Counted from the stretch's first letter, positions 50,026-58,813 are shown. The stretch: 64,000 nucleotides of DNA from Actinomadura chibensis NBRC 106107 (GCF_001552135.1 NZ_BCQP01000067.1:1-64000), one strand, 5' to 3'. Translations and numbers: made by a program. Notes: generated by a model not told the origin, from the sequence alone.

Positions 50026-50940
50026 ATGCATGACCTGCTGGACGCCGAACTCTGGCAGCTGACCGCGAACGGCCTGGTCCGGGGCGCGTTCTACGCGGCG
50101 CTCGGGGCCGGGCTGGCGCTCGTCATCGGGGTCACCACCCGCTTCCACTTCGCCTACGCGCTGACCTACACGGTGGCGCCCTACGTCGCCTTCTGGGTGA
50201 TGGACGGTCTCGGCGTGCCGTTCTGGCCGTCCGCGCTGATCGGGCTCGGCACGGCGGTCGCCGTCAGCGTCCTGCTGGAGGCCGGGGTGTACGAGCCGGT
50301 CGCGCGCCGCGCCGCCGACCGCGCCATGCTCGCGGTGCTGGTGACGTCGATCGGCGTGAGCACGGCGGGCATCGCCCTGCTCCAGCTCAAGTTCGGGACC
50401 AGCAGCCTGCCGTTCTACGGGCCGGACCAGGTGCGCCACGACGTCGGCCCGGTCCGGATCTCCAACTTCGAGATCGACCAGGTGGCGACGTGCCTCGTCC
50501 TCATCGCCGGGCTCGCGGCGTTCCTCGCCTTCACCCCGATTGGACGCTCGATCAAGGCGGTGCGCAGCAACCCGGGGTTGGCGTCCGTGCTGGGGATCAG
50601 CGTCCGCCGGGTCAACCTCGTCTGCTTCGCGATCGCCGGGCTGGTCTCCGGCGCGTGCGCGCTCTGGTACGGCCTGCTCTACACGGTGCAGCCGACCATG
50701 GGCGACACGACGGTCATCTACGGATTCGTGGTCGCGTTCCTGGCCGGGACGCGTTCGTCCCCGCTGCGTGCCCTGCCCGTCGGGATCGGGCTCGGGCTGC
50801 TGGAGCAGTGGGCGTCGATCTGGCTGTCGCTGCAATGGACGCAGACCGCCGTGTTCACCGTCCTCGCCGGGTACCTCGCGTTCCTCGCGGTCCGCGGGCG
50901 GCTGCCCCGGTTCCGTTCCGTGTCGCTGCGGAGGGCCTGA
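50026..50940 (+). CDS. branched-chain-type ABC importer permease (LivH type)
   Basis: A 304-residue permease with the LivH pattern: early helix NGLVRGAFYAALGAGLALVIGVTTRFHFAY, then a series of eight hydrophobic segments and GRSIKAVRSNPGLASVLGISVRRVNLV, the ATPase-contact loop. ATG at 50026 has GGAGGAG upstream. Gene order (binding protein, LivH, LivM-LivG, LivF) is standard except for the fusion. Confidence 0.88.
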   Translation: MHDLLDAELWQLTANGLVRGAFYAALGAGLALVIGVTTRFHFAYALTYTVAPYVAFWVMDGLGVPFWPSALIGLGTAVAVSVLLEAGVYEPVARRAADRAMLAVLVTSIGVSTAGIALLQLKFGTSSLPFYGPDQVRHDVGPVRISNFEIDQVATCLVLIAGLAAFLAFTPIGRSIKAVRSNPGLASVLGISVRRVNLVCFAIAGLVSGACALWYGLLYTVQPTMGDTTVIYGFVVAFLAGTRSSPLRALPVGIGLGLLEQWASIWLSLQWTQTAVFTVLAGYLAFLAVRGRLPRFRSVSLRRA

Positions 50941-50944
50941 CGCC

Positions 50945-52639
50945 ATGTGGATCAACTATCTGGACCAGGCGCTGCTGCTCGCGGCGCTCGCCGTCAGCGT
51001 CAACCTGCTCGTCGGCTACGCCGGGCAGGTCTCCGTCGCGCACGCCGCGTTCGCGGGCGTCGGCGGGTACACCGTCTGTTTCCTCGCGGGCGAGCACGGC
51101 TGGCCCTACCTCGCGTCGCTGGCGGTCGCCGTGCTGGTCGCGACGGCGTTCGGCGTGGTCATCGGGCTGATCGCGCTCGGGCTCGCGCAGGAGTTCCTCA
51201 TCCTGATGACGCTCGCGTTCTCGCTCGGGATCATCGGCGTCTTCGCCACGTTCGACTCGCTCGGCGGCGTCATGGGCCTCACCGGCGTCGACGGCCTGCG
51301 GCTGTTCGGCTTCGAGTTGGACGGCCCGTCCGACTGGCTGATCCCGTCGGCGGTCGTGCTCGTCCTGGTGTTCGCGGTGTGCCACCGGCTGGGCGAATCG
51401 CCGTACGGGCGGGTCCTCAAGGGCATCCGCGAGGACACCGTCGCGACCCGCGCGCTCGGCAAGAACACCTTCGGCCGCAAGGTCGGCATCTTCGCGATCA
51501 CCAGCGGGCTGACCGGGCTCGTCGGCGGCGTGTACTCGGGCTGGCTCGGGCAGGCGACACCGTCCGCGTTCGGGTTCCCGCTCGCCATGGCGGTCTTCGC
51601 GATGGTGATCGTCGGCGGCAACGCCAACCTGGTCGGCTCGGTCGTGGCCGGTGCCGTGCTCACGATGATCGAGCCGGTGCTGCGCGAGGTGCTCGGCGTG
51701 CAGAGCACGCAGGCCGCGTTGTGGCAGGTGGTGCTGTACGGGGCGCTGCTGGTGCTCGTGATGATCGTCCGGCCGCAGGGCTTGTTCCCCGAACGCTCCA
51801 AGCGCGTGGCGCCGCCTGCCACCGCGCGCGCGAAGGTGACGCCGCGCTCACCGTCCGGCCCCGTCGCCTACGCCGACGCGGAGGTCGTGCTGCGGGCGGA
51901 GGGCCTGTCCAAGCGCTTCGGCGGCATCACCGCCGCCAAGGACATCGCCCTCGAACTGCGGCGCGGCACGATCACGGCGCTCGTCGGCCCGAACGGCGCC
52001 GGGAAGACGACGGCGTTCAACCTGCTCACCGGCACCGTCGTCCCGGACACGGGATCGGTGCGGCTGAATGGCGCCGAACTCGTCGAGATGCGCCCGGACC
52101 TGATCGTCCGGGCCGGATTGGTGCGCACGTTCCAGGACGTCCGGCTGCTCGACCGGCTGACCTGCCTGGAAAACGTCATGCTCGCCGTCCCCGACCAGCC
52201 GGGCGAACGCCTCGGCCGCCTGTTCGTCCCCGGCCGCGGCGTCTCCCGCGCGGACCGCGCCGTCGCCGCGCGGGCGATGGAATGGCTCGACTTCGTCGGC
52301 ATGGCCGACCACGCCGGAACGCCCGCCGACGCGCTCTCCTACGGGCAGTCGAAACTCGTCTCCCTGGCACGGGCCCTCGCCACCCGCGCGGACGTCCTGC
52401 TACTGGACGAACCCGCGTCCGGCGTGGACGCGACCTGGGTCGAGACCATGCTCGCGATGGTCGCCGCCGTCCGAGACGAGGGCCGCACCGTCTGCCTGGT
52501 CGAACACAACCTCGATGTGGTGCGCGAACTGTCCGACCACACGTACTTCATGGAACTCGGCGAGATCACCGCCTCGGGCACGCTCGCCGAACTGACCGGC
52601 TCGGCCCGTCTCGCCGAAGCCTACTTCGGCGCCCAGTAA
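50945..52639 (+). CDS. LivM permease fused to LivG ATPase
   Basis: A 564-residue fusion. Residues 1-300 are a LivM-type permease (MWINYLDQALLLAALAVSVN start, LKGIREDTVATRALGKNTFGRK contact loop). A linker (about 300-318) joins a complete LivG ATPase: Walker A GPNGAGKTT, signature region LSYGQSKLVSLARAL (Tyr in place of the second Gly), Walker B VLLLDEPASGVD and VEHNLDVV. Fusion of these two subunits into one chain is seen in some actinobacteria and fixes their ratio. Start only four bases after the LivH stop. Confidence 0.88.
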   Translation: MWINYLDQALLLAALAVSVNLLVGYAGQVSVAHAAFAGVGGYTVCFLAGEHGWPYLASLAVAVLVATAFGVVIGLIALGLAQEFLILMTLAFSLGIIGVFATFDSLGGVMGLTGVDGLRLFGFELDGPSDWLIPSAVVLVLVFAVCHRLGESPYGRVLKGIREDTVATRALGKNTFGRKVGIFAITSGLTGLVGGVYSGWLGQATPSAFGFPLAMAVFAMVIVGGNANLVGSVVAGAVLTMIEPVLREVLGVQSTQAALWQVVLYGALLVLVMIVRPQGLFPERSKRVAPPATARAKVTPRSPSGPVAYADAEVVLRAEGLSKRFGGITAAKDIALELRRGTITALVGPNGAGKTTAFNLLTGTVVPDTGSVRLNGAELVEMRPDLIVRAGLVRTFQDVRLLDRLTCLENVMLAVPDQPGERLGRLFVPGRGVSRADRAVAARAMEWLDFVGMADHAGTPADALSYGQSKLVSLARALATRADVLLLDEPASGVDATWVETMLAMVAAVRDEGRTVCLVEHNLDVVRELSDHTYFMELGEITASGTLAELTGSARLAEAYFGAQ

Positions 52640-52650
52640 GGGGGACCCGC

Positions 52651-53373
52651 GTGACCACGGTGCAGAACGAGCCACTACTCGACGTGAGCGGCCTGATCGC
52701 GGGCTACGGCCGCAAAGAGGTCCTGCACGGCGTCGCCCTCCACGTAAACGCGGGCGAGATCGTCACACTCATGGGCCACAACGGCGCCGGAAAAACAACC
52801 ACGATCAGGTCGGTGCTCGGCGCCGTCCGCCCCCGCTCCGGAACGGTCCGAATAGCCGGACAGGACACAACGCGCCGCCCCGTCCGCCGCGCCGTGGCGG
52901 CGGGCGCCGCGATGATCCCGTCCGAGCGCTTCGTCTTCCCCGACCTCTCAGTACACGACAACCTTCTCCTGGGCGCCGCGAACGCCCCCTCCGGCACCAA
53001 CACCGCCGAACGCCTGGCAGCCGTAAAGGAACTGTTCCCCATCCTGGACGAGCGCGAAAAGCAACCAGCCGGATCGATGTCGGGCGGCCAGCAACGAATG
53101 GTGAGCCTGGGAATGGCCCTAATGGCCCGCCCGCGCCTCCTGCTCCTGGACGAACCGTCCCTGGGCCTGGCCCCCTCCGTCGTGGAGACGATCTTCGCCC
53201 GCCTCCGCTCCCTGGCCGACGACGAACAAATCGCCATCCTCCTCCTAGAACAGAACGTCAAACAGGCCCTCCAGATAACCGACCGAGCCTACGTAATGCG
53301 CTCAGGCGAGATCATCCTCGAAGAAACCGCCGACCAAATGAACCAACGCCCCGACTTCTGGGACCTCTTCTAA
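52651..53373 (+). CDS. branched-chain-type ABC importer ATPase (LivF type)
   Basis: A 240-residue ATPase with LivF features: Walker A GHNGAGKTT, signature MSGGQQRM, Walker B LLLLDEPSLGLAPS and LLEQNVKQAL. GTG start 11 bases after the fusion gene, with GGGGGA upstream. Its stop overlaps the convergent methyltransferase gene by four bases. The last third has unusually A-rich codons for this window, a mild compositional oddity. Confidence 0.87.
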   Translation: MTTVQNEPLLDVSGLIAGYGRKEVLHGVALHVNAGEIVTLMGHNGAGKTTTIRSVLGAVRPRSGTVRIAGQDTTRRPVRRAVAAGAAMIPSERFVFPDLSVHDNLLLGAANAPSGTNTAERLAAVKELFPILDEREKQPAGSMSGGQQRMVSLGMALMARPRLLLLDEPSLGLAPSVVETIFARLRSLADDEQIAILLLEQNVKQALQITDRAYVMRSGEIILEETADQMNQRPDFWDLF

Positions 53374-54473
53374 GCAGAATTCAAACCTTGCCGGTCCCAC
53401 GGCATCAGGGTTCCCTCAAGGGTCACTGACAGGCCGAAACGGTCCCGGCCCGGTCTGCCCGACGAGCACCAGCGGCGGTATGCGGCCACGAGTTCGTCCC
53501 AGAGATCGCGGGGGCCAGCCTGCTCGACCTCGGCGACCGGCTCCCCAGGACGTTGGACGACCAGAGCGCGCGACTCGTGGTCACGAACCACCAGGCGGTA
53601 GGAGCCGTCGTCGTTGTGGAACCCGCCGCCCTCCACGCCGGGGAGGCATGCGGCGAGCATGATCTCGAAGCCCTCTTCGGCCTCCGCGACCTCGCGCGGC
53701 GGCACCGTGGCCTGCGACTCTCTTGTGGTGCCCTCGGCCGGGCCCGGCGTCCGGCGCTGGTCGCGCAGCAGCATGAAGCCGCATGCCTCACCGATCCGGC
53801 CGTGGGCGGCCCCCTCATCGGTGACGGTGAGCTTGACCAGGTGGCCTGACCGCCAGCCCGGCATCCAGGGAAGCACGATCACCCCGCCGGGCCGCGTCTG
53901 CTCCACCCATGCGTACGGGATGGTCTGCACGCCGACCGTGACGTGAACCCGGTCGTAGGGAGCCCCGGCAGGCCAGCCCCGCGTCCCGTCCGCGTTGATC
54001 ACCCGGACATCGGCCCCGGCGGACCGCAGGTTCTCAGCGGCGCGTGCGGCGACGGCGGCGTCGATCTCCACGCTCACGACGTTGGCATTACCGACCCTGC
54101 CCGCCAGTAGGGCTGCCGTCCACCCGGTGCCTGTGCCCACCTCCAGGACGCGGTGCCCCGGACGGGCGTCCAGGAGGTCGAGCATTTCGGCGACCAGGTG
54201 TGGGGCGGACGTCGAACTGGTGGCGACCGCGCACGGGTCGGCCTCGGTCTTCGCGGTGAGGTCGACCGTGCCGTCATCGAGCTGGACGCCAATCGCGGTG
54301 TCGCTGTTCACGGTCGCCCACCAGCGGTCCGGGTCGGCCGTCCGGTCGATCCACGACCGCGGGTCGTCCATGACGGCCCCCACCACGGCGATGTCCGGGA
54401 CGAAGAGGTGGCGCGGCACCTCTTCGAGCAGCCGTTCCCAGCGGGCATTCGCCTGGACGTCGGCGTCGGTCAC
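53370..54473 (-). CDS. protein-L-isoaspartate methyltransferase-like protein
   Basis: A 367-residue PCMT-family methyltransferase. The N terminus (NARWERLLEEVPRHLFVPD) and the SAM motif VLEVGTGTGWTAALLA near 120 fit the group; a C-terminal extension (about 250-367) distinguishes it from the ordinary 210-residue repair enzyme. In actinomycetes such extended forms are often linked to RiPP (FxLD) systems or to regulatory islands. GTG start overlaps the XRE gene stop (GTGA), so it is co-translated with that regulator. Confidence 0.78.
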   Translation of the reverse strand: MTDADVQANARWERLLEEVPRHLFVPDIAVVGAVMDDPRSWIDRTADPDRWWATVNSDTAIGVQLDDGTVDLTAKTEADPCAVATSSTSAPHLVAEMLDLLDARPGHRVLEVGTGTGWTAALLAGRVGNANVVSVEIDAAVAARAAENLRSAGADVRVINADGTRGWPAGAPYDRVHVTVGVQTIPYAWVEQTRPGGVIVLPWMPGWRSGHLVKLTVTDEGAAHGRIGEACGFMLLRDQRRTPGPAEGTTRESQATVPPREVAEAEEGFEIMLAACLPGVEGGGFHNDDGSYRLVVRDHESRALVVQRPGEPVAEVEQAGPRDLWDELVAAYRRWCSSGRPGRDRFGLSVTLEGTLMPWDRQGLNSA

Positions 54474-55696
54474 GGTTCGACGCCCATGAAGTCGGCGAGG
54501 TCGAGCATCGCCCGTGAGGGCATACGCGGACGGGCCTCGATGATCTCCCGCGTGATGTCGCGCCCGTACTGCTGGTAGCGGAGCCATTCGGGGTGCGTCT
54601 GCCTCAGCCCGGTCATGATGTTGGTCGCCTTGTCGGCGTCGCCGAGCCGGAGCCGCGCCCGCGCGATGTCGAGACGGTGCCGGTCCCATGACGAGGTGTC
54701 CGTCCGACCGACTCCGCGAGGCAACTCGTCGGCGAGCTGGATCACCTTGTCCGGGCGGTCGTCGAGCATCTCGACCTCGGCCAGCACGATCTGCGGGTCA
54801 AGCGGCCCGAAGGTCTTGTGCCCGGACAGGTTGTGCTTCTGCTCGCCGAGCCGGGTTCCGGCCGTAGCGGCTGTCCGTGTGTAATCGCGTGCCTCAGCGG
54901 CGCGGTTGTTGCGGGACGCGGCGGCGGCGGCGCGCAGCAGCAGCCATCCCCACCCCGACAACTCGTCGGGCGTGGCGGTGCTCATCTTCGGCTCGATCTG
55001 GTCGGCGGTCGTGATGGACAACCGCTCCACCTCGTCGAATCGGCCTTGCCGGAGCATCGCCCACGCCTGCGAGGACACCGACGCCGCTGCGAGCGGGAGG
55101 TCCTCGATCTCCAGCGCGTCCCGCAGGCTCGCGTGCAGGGCGATCAGCGCGAGGTCGTGGGCGCGAATCTGGATCAGGTACCTGCCCGCGAGCCCGGTCA
55201 CGTCGGCGCGGAGCCGGAGCGCCTCGCGTCGGGCGTCCCCGGCGTCGTAGGCGTCCACGTGATGGTGGGCCGACCGGACGAGCGCGGGCATCATCTTGGC
55301 GAGGTCGTCGTACTCGTCGGCGTGGTACTTCTGGGCGACCATGCGGACGGCACGGCCGAGCCTTTTCAGGTCGGGATGGTCATCGTCGGCGGTGCCGTAC
55401 AGCGGGCGCCCGGCCATTCCGACGGGCGGGTTGATCGCCGACCGTATGTCGGCGAGCACGACTTCGTCCACGGTCGCCTCAGCCGGTTCGGGCGATCCAG
55501 CGGACGCGAACCATACGGTCGTCACATCGAGGGTGCGGGCGAGCTGGTGGTAGGTCTCCATTCGGCAGGTGCCGCCCTGCTCCAGCTTTTTGATGACCGC
55601 CAGGGACAGGCCCGCCCGTTCGGCGAGTTCCTCCTGTGTCATTCCGCGGCGCCGTCGCAGCTCCCGGACGCGGTCCGAAATGCTAGATTCGTGCAT
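54470..55696 (-). CDS. XRE-family regulator with TPR-like C-terminal region
   Basis: A 408-residue regulator. The N-terminal HTH is clear (VRELRRRRGMTQEELAERAGLSLAVIKKLEQG, residues 9-40) and the rest is alpha-helical with TPR-like repeats, the layout of actinobacterial cytoplasmic regulators that sit next to small partner genes. It is divergent from three tiny genes and an imperfect palindrome lies between them. The stop overlaps the methyltransferase start. Confidence 0.8.
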   Translation of the reverse strand: MHESSISDRVRELRRRRGMTQEELAERAGLSLAVIKKLEQGGTCRMETYHQLARTLDVTTVWFASAGSPEPAEATVDEVVLADIRSAINPPVGMAGRPLYGTADDDHPDLKRLGRAVRMVAQKYHADEYDDLAKMMPALVRSAHHHVDAYDAGDARREALRLRADVTGLAGRYLIQIRAHDLALIALHASLRDALEIEDLPLAAASVSSQAWAMLRQGRFDEVERLSITTADQIEPKMSTATPDELSGWGWLLLRAAAAASRNNRAAEARDYTRTAATAGTRLGEQKHNLSGHKTFGPLDPQIVLAEVEMLDDRPDKVIQLADELPRGVGRTDTSSWDRHRLDIARARLRLGDADKATNIMTGLRQTHPEWLRYQQYGRDITREIIEARPRMPSRAMLDLADFMGVEP

Positions 55697-55772
55697 TGGC
55701 CCTGCCCCTTCCTGATGGTCTCGACAACCTCAGCGTAGGTCGCAGGGCCTCCTTCGTCAGCGCTCGGAGCCA

Positions 55773-55795
55773 AAGGGCTACGGCCCGTATCCCTT
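55773..55795. promoter_or_regulatory. imperfect palindrome in the divergent XRE/small-gene promoter
   Basis: AAGGGCTACG-GCC-CGTATCCCTT (arms match at 9 of 10). It lies in the 194-base gap between the XRE regulator gene and the small gene at 55891, a reasonable operator for that regulator. A TACATAG (-10-like) element appears near 55852 for the rightward genes. Confidence 0.45.
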
Positions 55796-55890
55796 CAGAA
55801 TCGGCGCTGCTAAACAGTCGCGCATCGTCCCTGTTCCGTCACCCTGGCTCTACATAGCGTCACCGGCAACCCGCAGTCAGGGAGCCGGAG

Positions 55891-56106
55891 ATGATCGCCA
55901 CCGTGGAAACGCCGCGCCCGTCACAGGCAGAGGAATTGCGCGCCGAGTACGGAGATCGGTGGGACATCTGGAGAGAGGTCCTGCCGACCGGCCGACACGG
56001 CGACTGGCTCGCCGAGACCGTGCCCGCCGCGCCCGAGCACGCCGTCCTGCGCGCGAGCAGCATCGACGAACTGGCGAGGCTTCTCCGCGAGGAGGACGCC
56101 CAGTGA
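55891..56106 (+). CDS. 71-residue conserved-type small protein, unknown
   Basis: A small polar protein (LRAEYGDRWDIWREVLPTGRHG near 16-37), without a signal or membrane segment. A related pattern of small proteins beside XRE/ATP-binding regulators is common in actinomycetes; their function is not established. GGGAGCCGGAG precedes the ATG. Its stop overlaps the next gene (GTGA), beginning a coupled chain of three small genes. Confidence 0.6.
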   Translation: MIATVETPRPSQAEELRAEYGDRWDIWREVLPTGRHGDWLAETVPAAPEHAVLRASSIDELARLLREEDAQ

Positions 56107-56339
56107 GCACGACGCGGACGTCCACCGAGCCGTTGCCCGACGACACGGCCGTGATCGACCCGGTCCCGATCCGGGTCGCCGAGGCCCGGCGCCTCCAGGA
56201 CCGGTACGGCGCGACGACGGTGTGGTTCGGCTACTTCACGCAGGAGTGGTGGGCGCTCGTCGACCGGGAACGGCTCGTCGAAGGCGAGAACCCCGAGCGG
56301 CTCGGTGCGGAGATCATGGCGGCGAGGCGGTCCGCGTGA
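56103..56339 (+). CDS. 78-residue small protein, unknown
   Basis: A soluble small protein starting with GTG that overlaps the stop of the preceding gene and whose own stop overlaps the next (GTGA both sides). The middle contains IRVAEARRLQDRYGATTVWFGY and WWALVDRERLV; no known motif. The continuous GTGA coupling is the main evidence that it is real. Confidence 0.55.
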   Translation: MSTTRTSTEPLPDDTAVIDPVPIRVAEARRLQDRYGATTVWFGYFTQEWWALVDRERLVEGENPERLGAEIMAARRSA

Positions 56340-56548
56340 CCCTCGACTTCGGCACATACGAGATGTACCGCAATAACGGCGTATTCATCATCGCCGAGCG
56401 GGACGGGCCGGTCGTCTGCGCGTTCTACGCCCCGAGCGACCTGGGGCCGGGCTGGTGGCGCGGCCACGTTTTCGGCAAATCGCAGTGCCTCTTCCTACCT
56501 GACCTCGACCCGCCGGAAGTCGCCGCCCGGTTCATGAGCCGCCGCTGA
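56336..56548 (+). CDS. 70-residue small protein, unknown
   Basis: Starts with GTG overlapping the previous gene's stop. It is beta-rich in appearance (YEMYRNNGVFIIAE, VVCAFYAPSDLG) and ends in a basic tail. No family recognised. Together with the two genes before it, it forms a compact set divergent from the XRE regulator. Confidence 0.55.
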   Translation: MTLDFGTYEMYRNNGVFIIAERDGPVVCAFYAPSDLGPGWWRGHVFGKSQCLFLPDLDPPEVAARFMSRR

Positions 56549-56612
56549 ACCGGGGGACTCGCCTCCCTCCCGGCCCCGCCCATCCCCGATCGCCCAGCCC
56601 GCAGGACGAAGC

Positions 56613-57104
56613 ATGCCTCTCGAACACGCCACGCACCTGGCAAATCCCATCCGCTTCAGTGACGTTCTCGACATCACCGGGACTCCCGCTTCCCTCGCCG
56701 TCGCACGTCACTTCCTGAAGCGAACCCTCCAACACTGGGGCATTTCCAGTGTGGTGGACGACATGCTCACCGTCGGCGGGGAATTGGTGACGAACGCTGT
56801 GGACGCATGCGGTGAGTTCCGCAAGACGCGCCAATGGCAGGCGAACGGCGCGTCCACGTTGATCCGCGTTCGGATGCTGAGCTTCTCGTCCTCCGTGGCC
56901 GTGGAAGTCTGGGATCGCCTCCCCGGTGAGCCCGAGCTGCGACCGTTCGACCCCACGCTTTCCACACACCAGCTTCCCACGACAGGCCGGGGCCTCCAGA
57001 TGGTCGAAGCCCTTTCTGTGCGGTGGGGTTTCTACCCCGTCGCTCCCTGGGGCAAGGTCGTGTGGGCTGAACTGGAAGTCGGCGACCAGGCGGTAAGCGC
57101 GTGA
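56613..57104 (+). CDS. ATP-binding (anti-sigma/HATPase_c) protein
   Basis: A 163-residue HATPase_c protein of the actinomycete regulatory type. The N-box DDMLTVGGELVTNAVDAC near 48 and G-box region TGRGLQMVEALSVRWG near 128 are visible; the central insert is short. It probably acts in the same regulatory cluster as the XRE protein, as in other actinomycete regulator islands. Its stop overlaps the next gene (GTGA). Confidence 0.75.
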   Translation: MPLEHATHLANPIRFSDVLDITGTPASLAVARHFLKRTLQHWGISSVVDDMLTVGGELVTNAVDACGEFRKTRQWQANGASTLIRVRMLSFSSSVAVEVWDRLPGEPELRPFDPTLSTHQLPTTGRGLQMVEALSVRWGFYPVAPWGKVVWAELEVGDQAVSA

Positions 57105-57430
57105 CCCTGGTCGACCCCATCCACGACACCATCGACCGCATCAGCTGGGGCTGGATCGCCGTGTTATACGGCGTCCAAGCCAGCAACTGGCTCTGCACCA
57201 GTGAGGCGAGCAGGCTTACCGGCCTGTCACCGGCCACGCTTGTGCGTTGGGCTGAACGCGGCGCGATAAGCCAGATCACCGGGTCGCGGAGAAAGGACAA
57301 CGCCTACCTGCACCCCGAACTAGAGGTGATCCGCCGCGTTACCCAGGAAATGACCCAACGCGACACCCCGCCAAACCTGCGCCTAGTGAAGGCACACATA
57401 GAAGACGTCGTCTACAACGGCTTCAGATGA
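57101..57430 (+). CDS. small helix-turn-helix (MerR/excisionase-like) protein
   Basis: A 109-residue protein with a central HTH of the MerR/helix-turn-helix-17 type (LCTSEASRLTGLSPATLVRWAERGAI, near 30-56), followed by a basic linker and a short C-terminal helix. GTG start overlaps the ATP-binding gene stop. Its length suits a DNA-binding adaptor. Role unknown. Confidence 0.6.
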   Translation: MTLVDPIHDTIDRISWGWIAVLYGVQASNWLCTSEASRLTGLSPATLVRWAERGAISQITGSRRKDNAYLHPELEVIRRVTQEMTQRDTPPNLRLVKAHIEDVVYNGFR

Positions 57431-57486
57431 AAACACCACCTGCGGCGCTCCTCTCCTCCACGTGATGGCTCCGCGACGTGCGCCGT

Positions 57487-57501
57487 GCAACCGATGGTTG
57501 C
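57487..57501. promoter_or_regulatory. ArsR-type operator, copy 1
   Basis: GCAACCGATGGTTGC, perfect 6-bp outer arms. The second copy (57527-57541) starts exactly 40 bp downstream. Confidence 0.6.
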
Positions 57502-57526
57502 GCGTCGGTCTGCGGTGACCTAAGGT

Positions 57527-57541
57527 GCAACCAATGGTTGC
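57527..57541. promoter_or_regulatory. ArsR-type operator, copy 2
   Basis: GCAACCAATGGTTGC, differing from copy 1 only in the central base. The 40-bp offset is close to four helical turns, so both lie on one face. A candidate -10 (TAAGGT) overlaps the start of this copy. They precede the SRPBCC-ArsR operon, consistent with autoregulation by the ArsR protein at 58017. Confidence 0.65.
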
Positions 57542-57558
57542 TGGTCAGGGGAGGGGTC

Positions 57559-58020
57559 GTGGAGTACGGGACCATAGCGCGCGAGATCCGTATCGACGCC
57601 GCTCCCGACGTGGTCTACGAGGTCATCACGAAGCCCGAGCACATTGCGCAATGGTGGGGCTTCGACGCGTCGTTCCCGGCCGTGCCGGGCGGTGACGGGC
57701 GGATGACCAGGCAACGGCGGGACGGTGGCGGCGCGCTCGTCGTGCCGATCCACGTCGTCGAGGCGGACGCGCCGCGGCGATTCGTCTTCCGTTGGGCTCA
57801 CCCGGAGGACCAGGAGGCGACGCCGCAGAACTCGTTCCTGGTGACGTTCGAGCTGGTGCCCGCCGACGGCGGGACGCTGCTACGCCTCACCGAGGCCGGA
57901 TTCCGGGAGGTCGGCTGGGAGGCCGCCCAACTGGAGGCGCATTACCGCAGCCATTGTGCGGGCTGGGACCGGCACCTCCCGAGCCTCGCGGCGTACGCGG
58001 CGGGCCTGGTGCGGTCATGA
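57559..58020 (+). CDS. SRPBCC (AHSA1-type) domain protein
   Basis: A 153-residue protein of the START/AHSA1 fold: the opening IAREIRIDAAPDVVYEVITKPEHIAQWWGF is the family signature, followed by alternating strands and a C-terminal helix. Usually paired with an ArsR regulator, as here. Ligand unknown. GTG start with GGGGAGGGG upstream; stop overlaps the ArsR gene. Confidence 0.85.
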   Translation: MEYGTIAREIRIDAAPDVVYEVITKPEHIAQWWGFDASFPAVPGGDGRMTRQRRDGGGALVVPIHVVEADAPRRFVFRWAHPEDQEATPQNSFLVTFELVPADGGTLLRLTEAGFREVGWEAAQLEAHYRSHCAGWDRHLPSLAAYAAGLVRS

Positions 58021-58367
58021 CCCCGACGATCGACGACGAACTGTGGGCGGCCATCGGCGACCCGACCCGGCGCCGACTGCTGGACCTGCTCCTCGCCGAC
58101 GGCTCCGGCACGGCGACGAGCCTGAGCGGCCATCTGCCCGTGACGCGCCAGGCGGTCGCGAAGCATCTGGGCGTCCTGGAGCGCGCCGAACTGGTCGTGC
58201 CCCGCAAGGAGGGCCGCGAAGTGCGTTACGTCGTCAACGAGGCGCAGTTCTCCCGCGCCGTCGAGCAACTGGCCTCGGTCGGCGCGGCGTGGGACGCGCG
58301 CCTCCGCCGGATCAAGACGATCGCCGAGTCGATCCAGGCGCTGCGCTCGACAACCGAACCGATCTGA
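58017..58367 (+). CDS. ArsR-family regulator
   Basis: A 116-residue winged-helix repressor: PTRRRLLDLLLADGSGTATSLSG, then the recognition helix in PVTRQAVAKHLGVLERAELV. No clustered cysteines for metal sensing are present, so this is an SRPBCC-associated ArsR rather than a metal sensor. ATG overlaps the SRPBCC stop (ATGA). Likely binds the paired palindromes 57487-57541. Confidence 0.87.
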   Translation: MTPTIDDELWAAIGDPTRRRLLDLLLADGSGTATSLSGHLPVTRQAVAKHLGVLERAELVVPRKEGREVRYVVNEAQFSRAVEQLASVGAAWDARLRRIKTIAESIQALRSTTEPI

Positions 58368-58387
58368 CGCAGGAGAGTGCGAGACCC

Positions 58388-58813
58388 ATGGCAGAGGTCA
58401 TCATCGGAAACCATTCGGCGCTTCGAGTGAGCCGGACGGAACGGGACAGAATTCGGAAGTTCTACCGCGACGTCCTCGGCTGCGAACTCCTCAGGAAGTT
58501 CGACGACAAGGACGACTTCCGCATAGGAGACGATTTCTATATCGCGTTCCTCTACGACGCCGGTGACGGGCGGAAGGTGGACGAAGGGGTGACCTACGCC
58601 GCCGAGGACGCCCTGACCGACGACGACTTCCTGAAGGCGATCTTCCTGGAGTTGAAGGCGGAGGACGTCGAGAAAATGCGGCAGAGAATCATCGACTTCG
58701 ACGTCAAGGTACTCGATGTGCCGGATCCGCACCTGTACTTCCAGGCCCCCGGAGGACAAGTGTTCCGGCTGGTAAGCACCACCGAGGACCTCTCCCGATA
58801 CGAGGGCGGTTGA
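58388..58813 (+). CDS. VOC-family (glyoxalase/bleomycin-resistance-like) protein
   Basis: A 141-residue VOC-fold protein: the initial HSALRVSRTERDRIRKFYRDVLGCELL is typical, with strands and a second beta-alpha repeat ending FRLVSTTEDLS. Metal-ligand positions are partly present but the enzyme class is not clear. It lies 20 bases after the ArsR gene and probably belongs to the same operon. Confidence 0.8.
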   Translation: MAEVIIGNHSALRVSRTERDRIRKFYRDVLGCELLRKFDDKDDFRIGDDFYIAFLYDAGDGRKVDEGVTYAAEDALTDDDFLKAIFLELKAEDVEKMRQRIIDFDVKVLDVPDPHLYFQAPGGQVFRLVSTTEDLSRYEGG

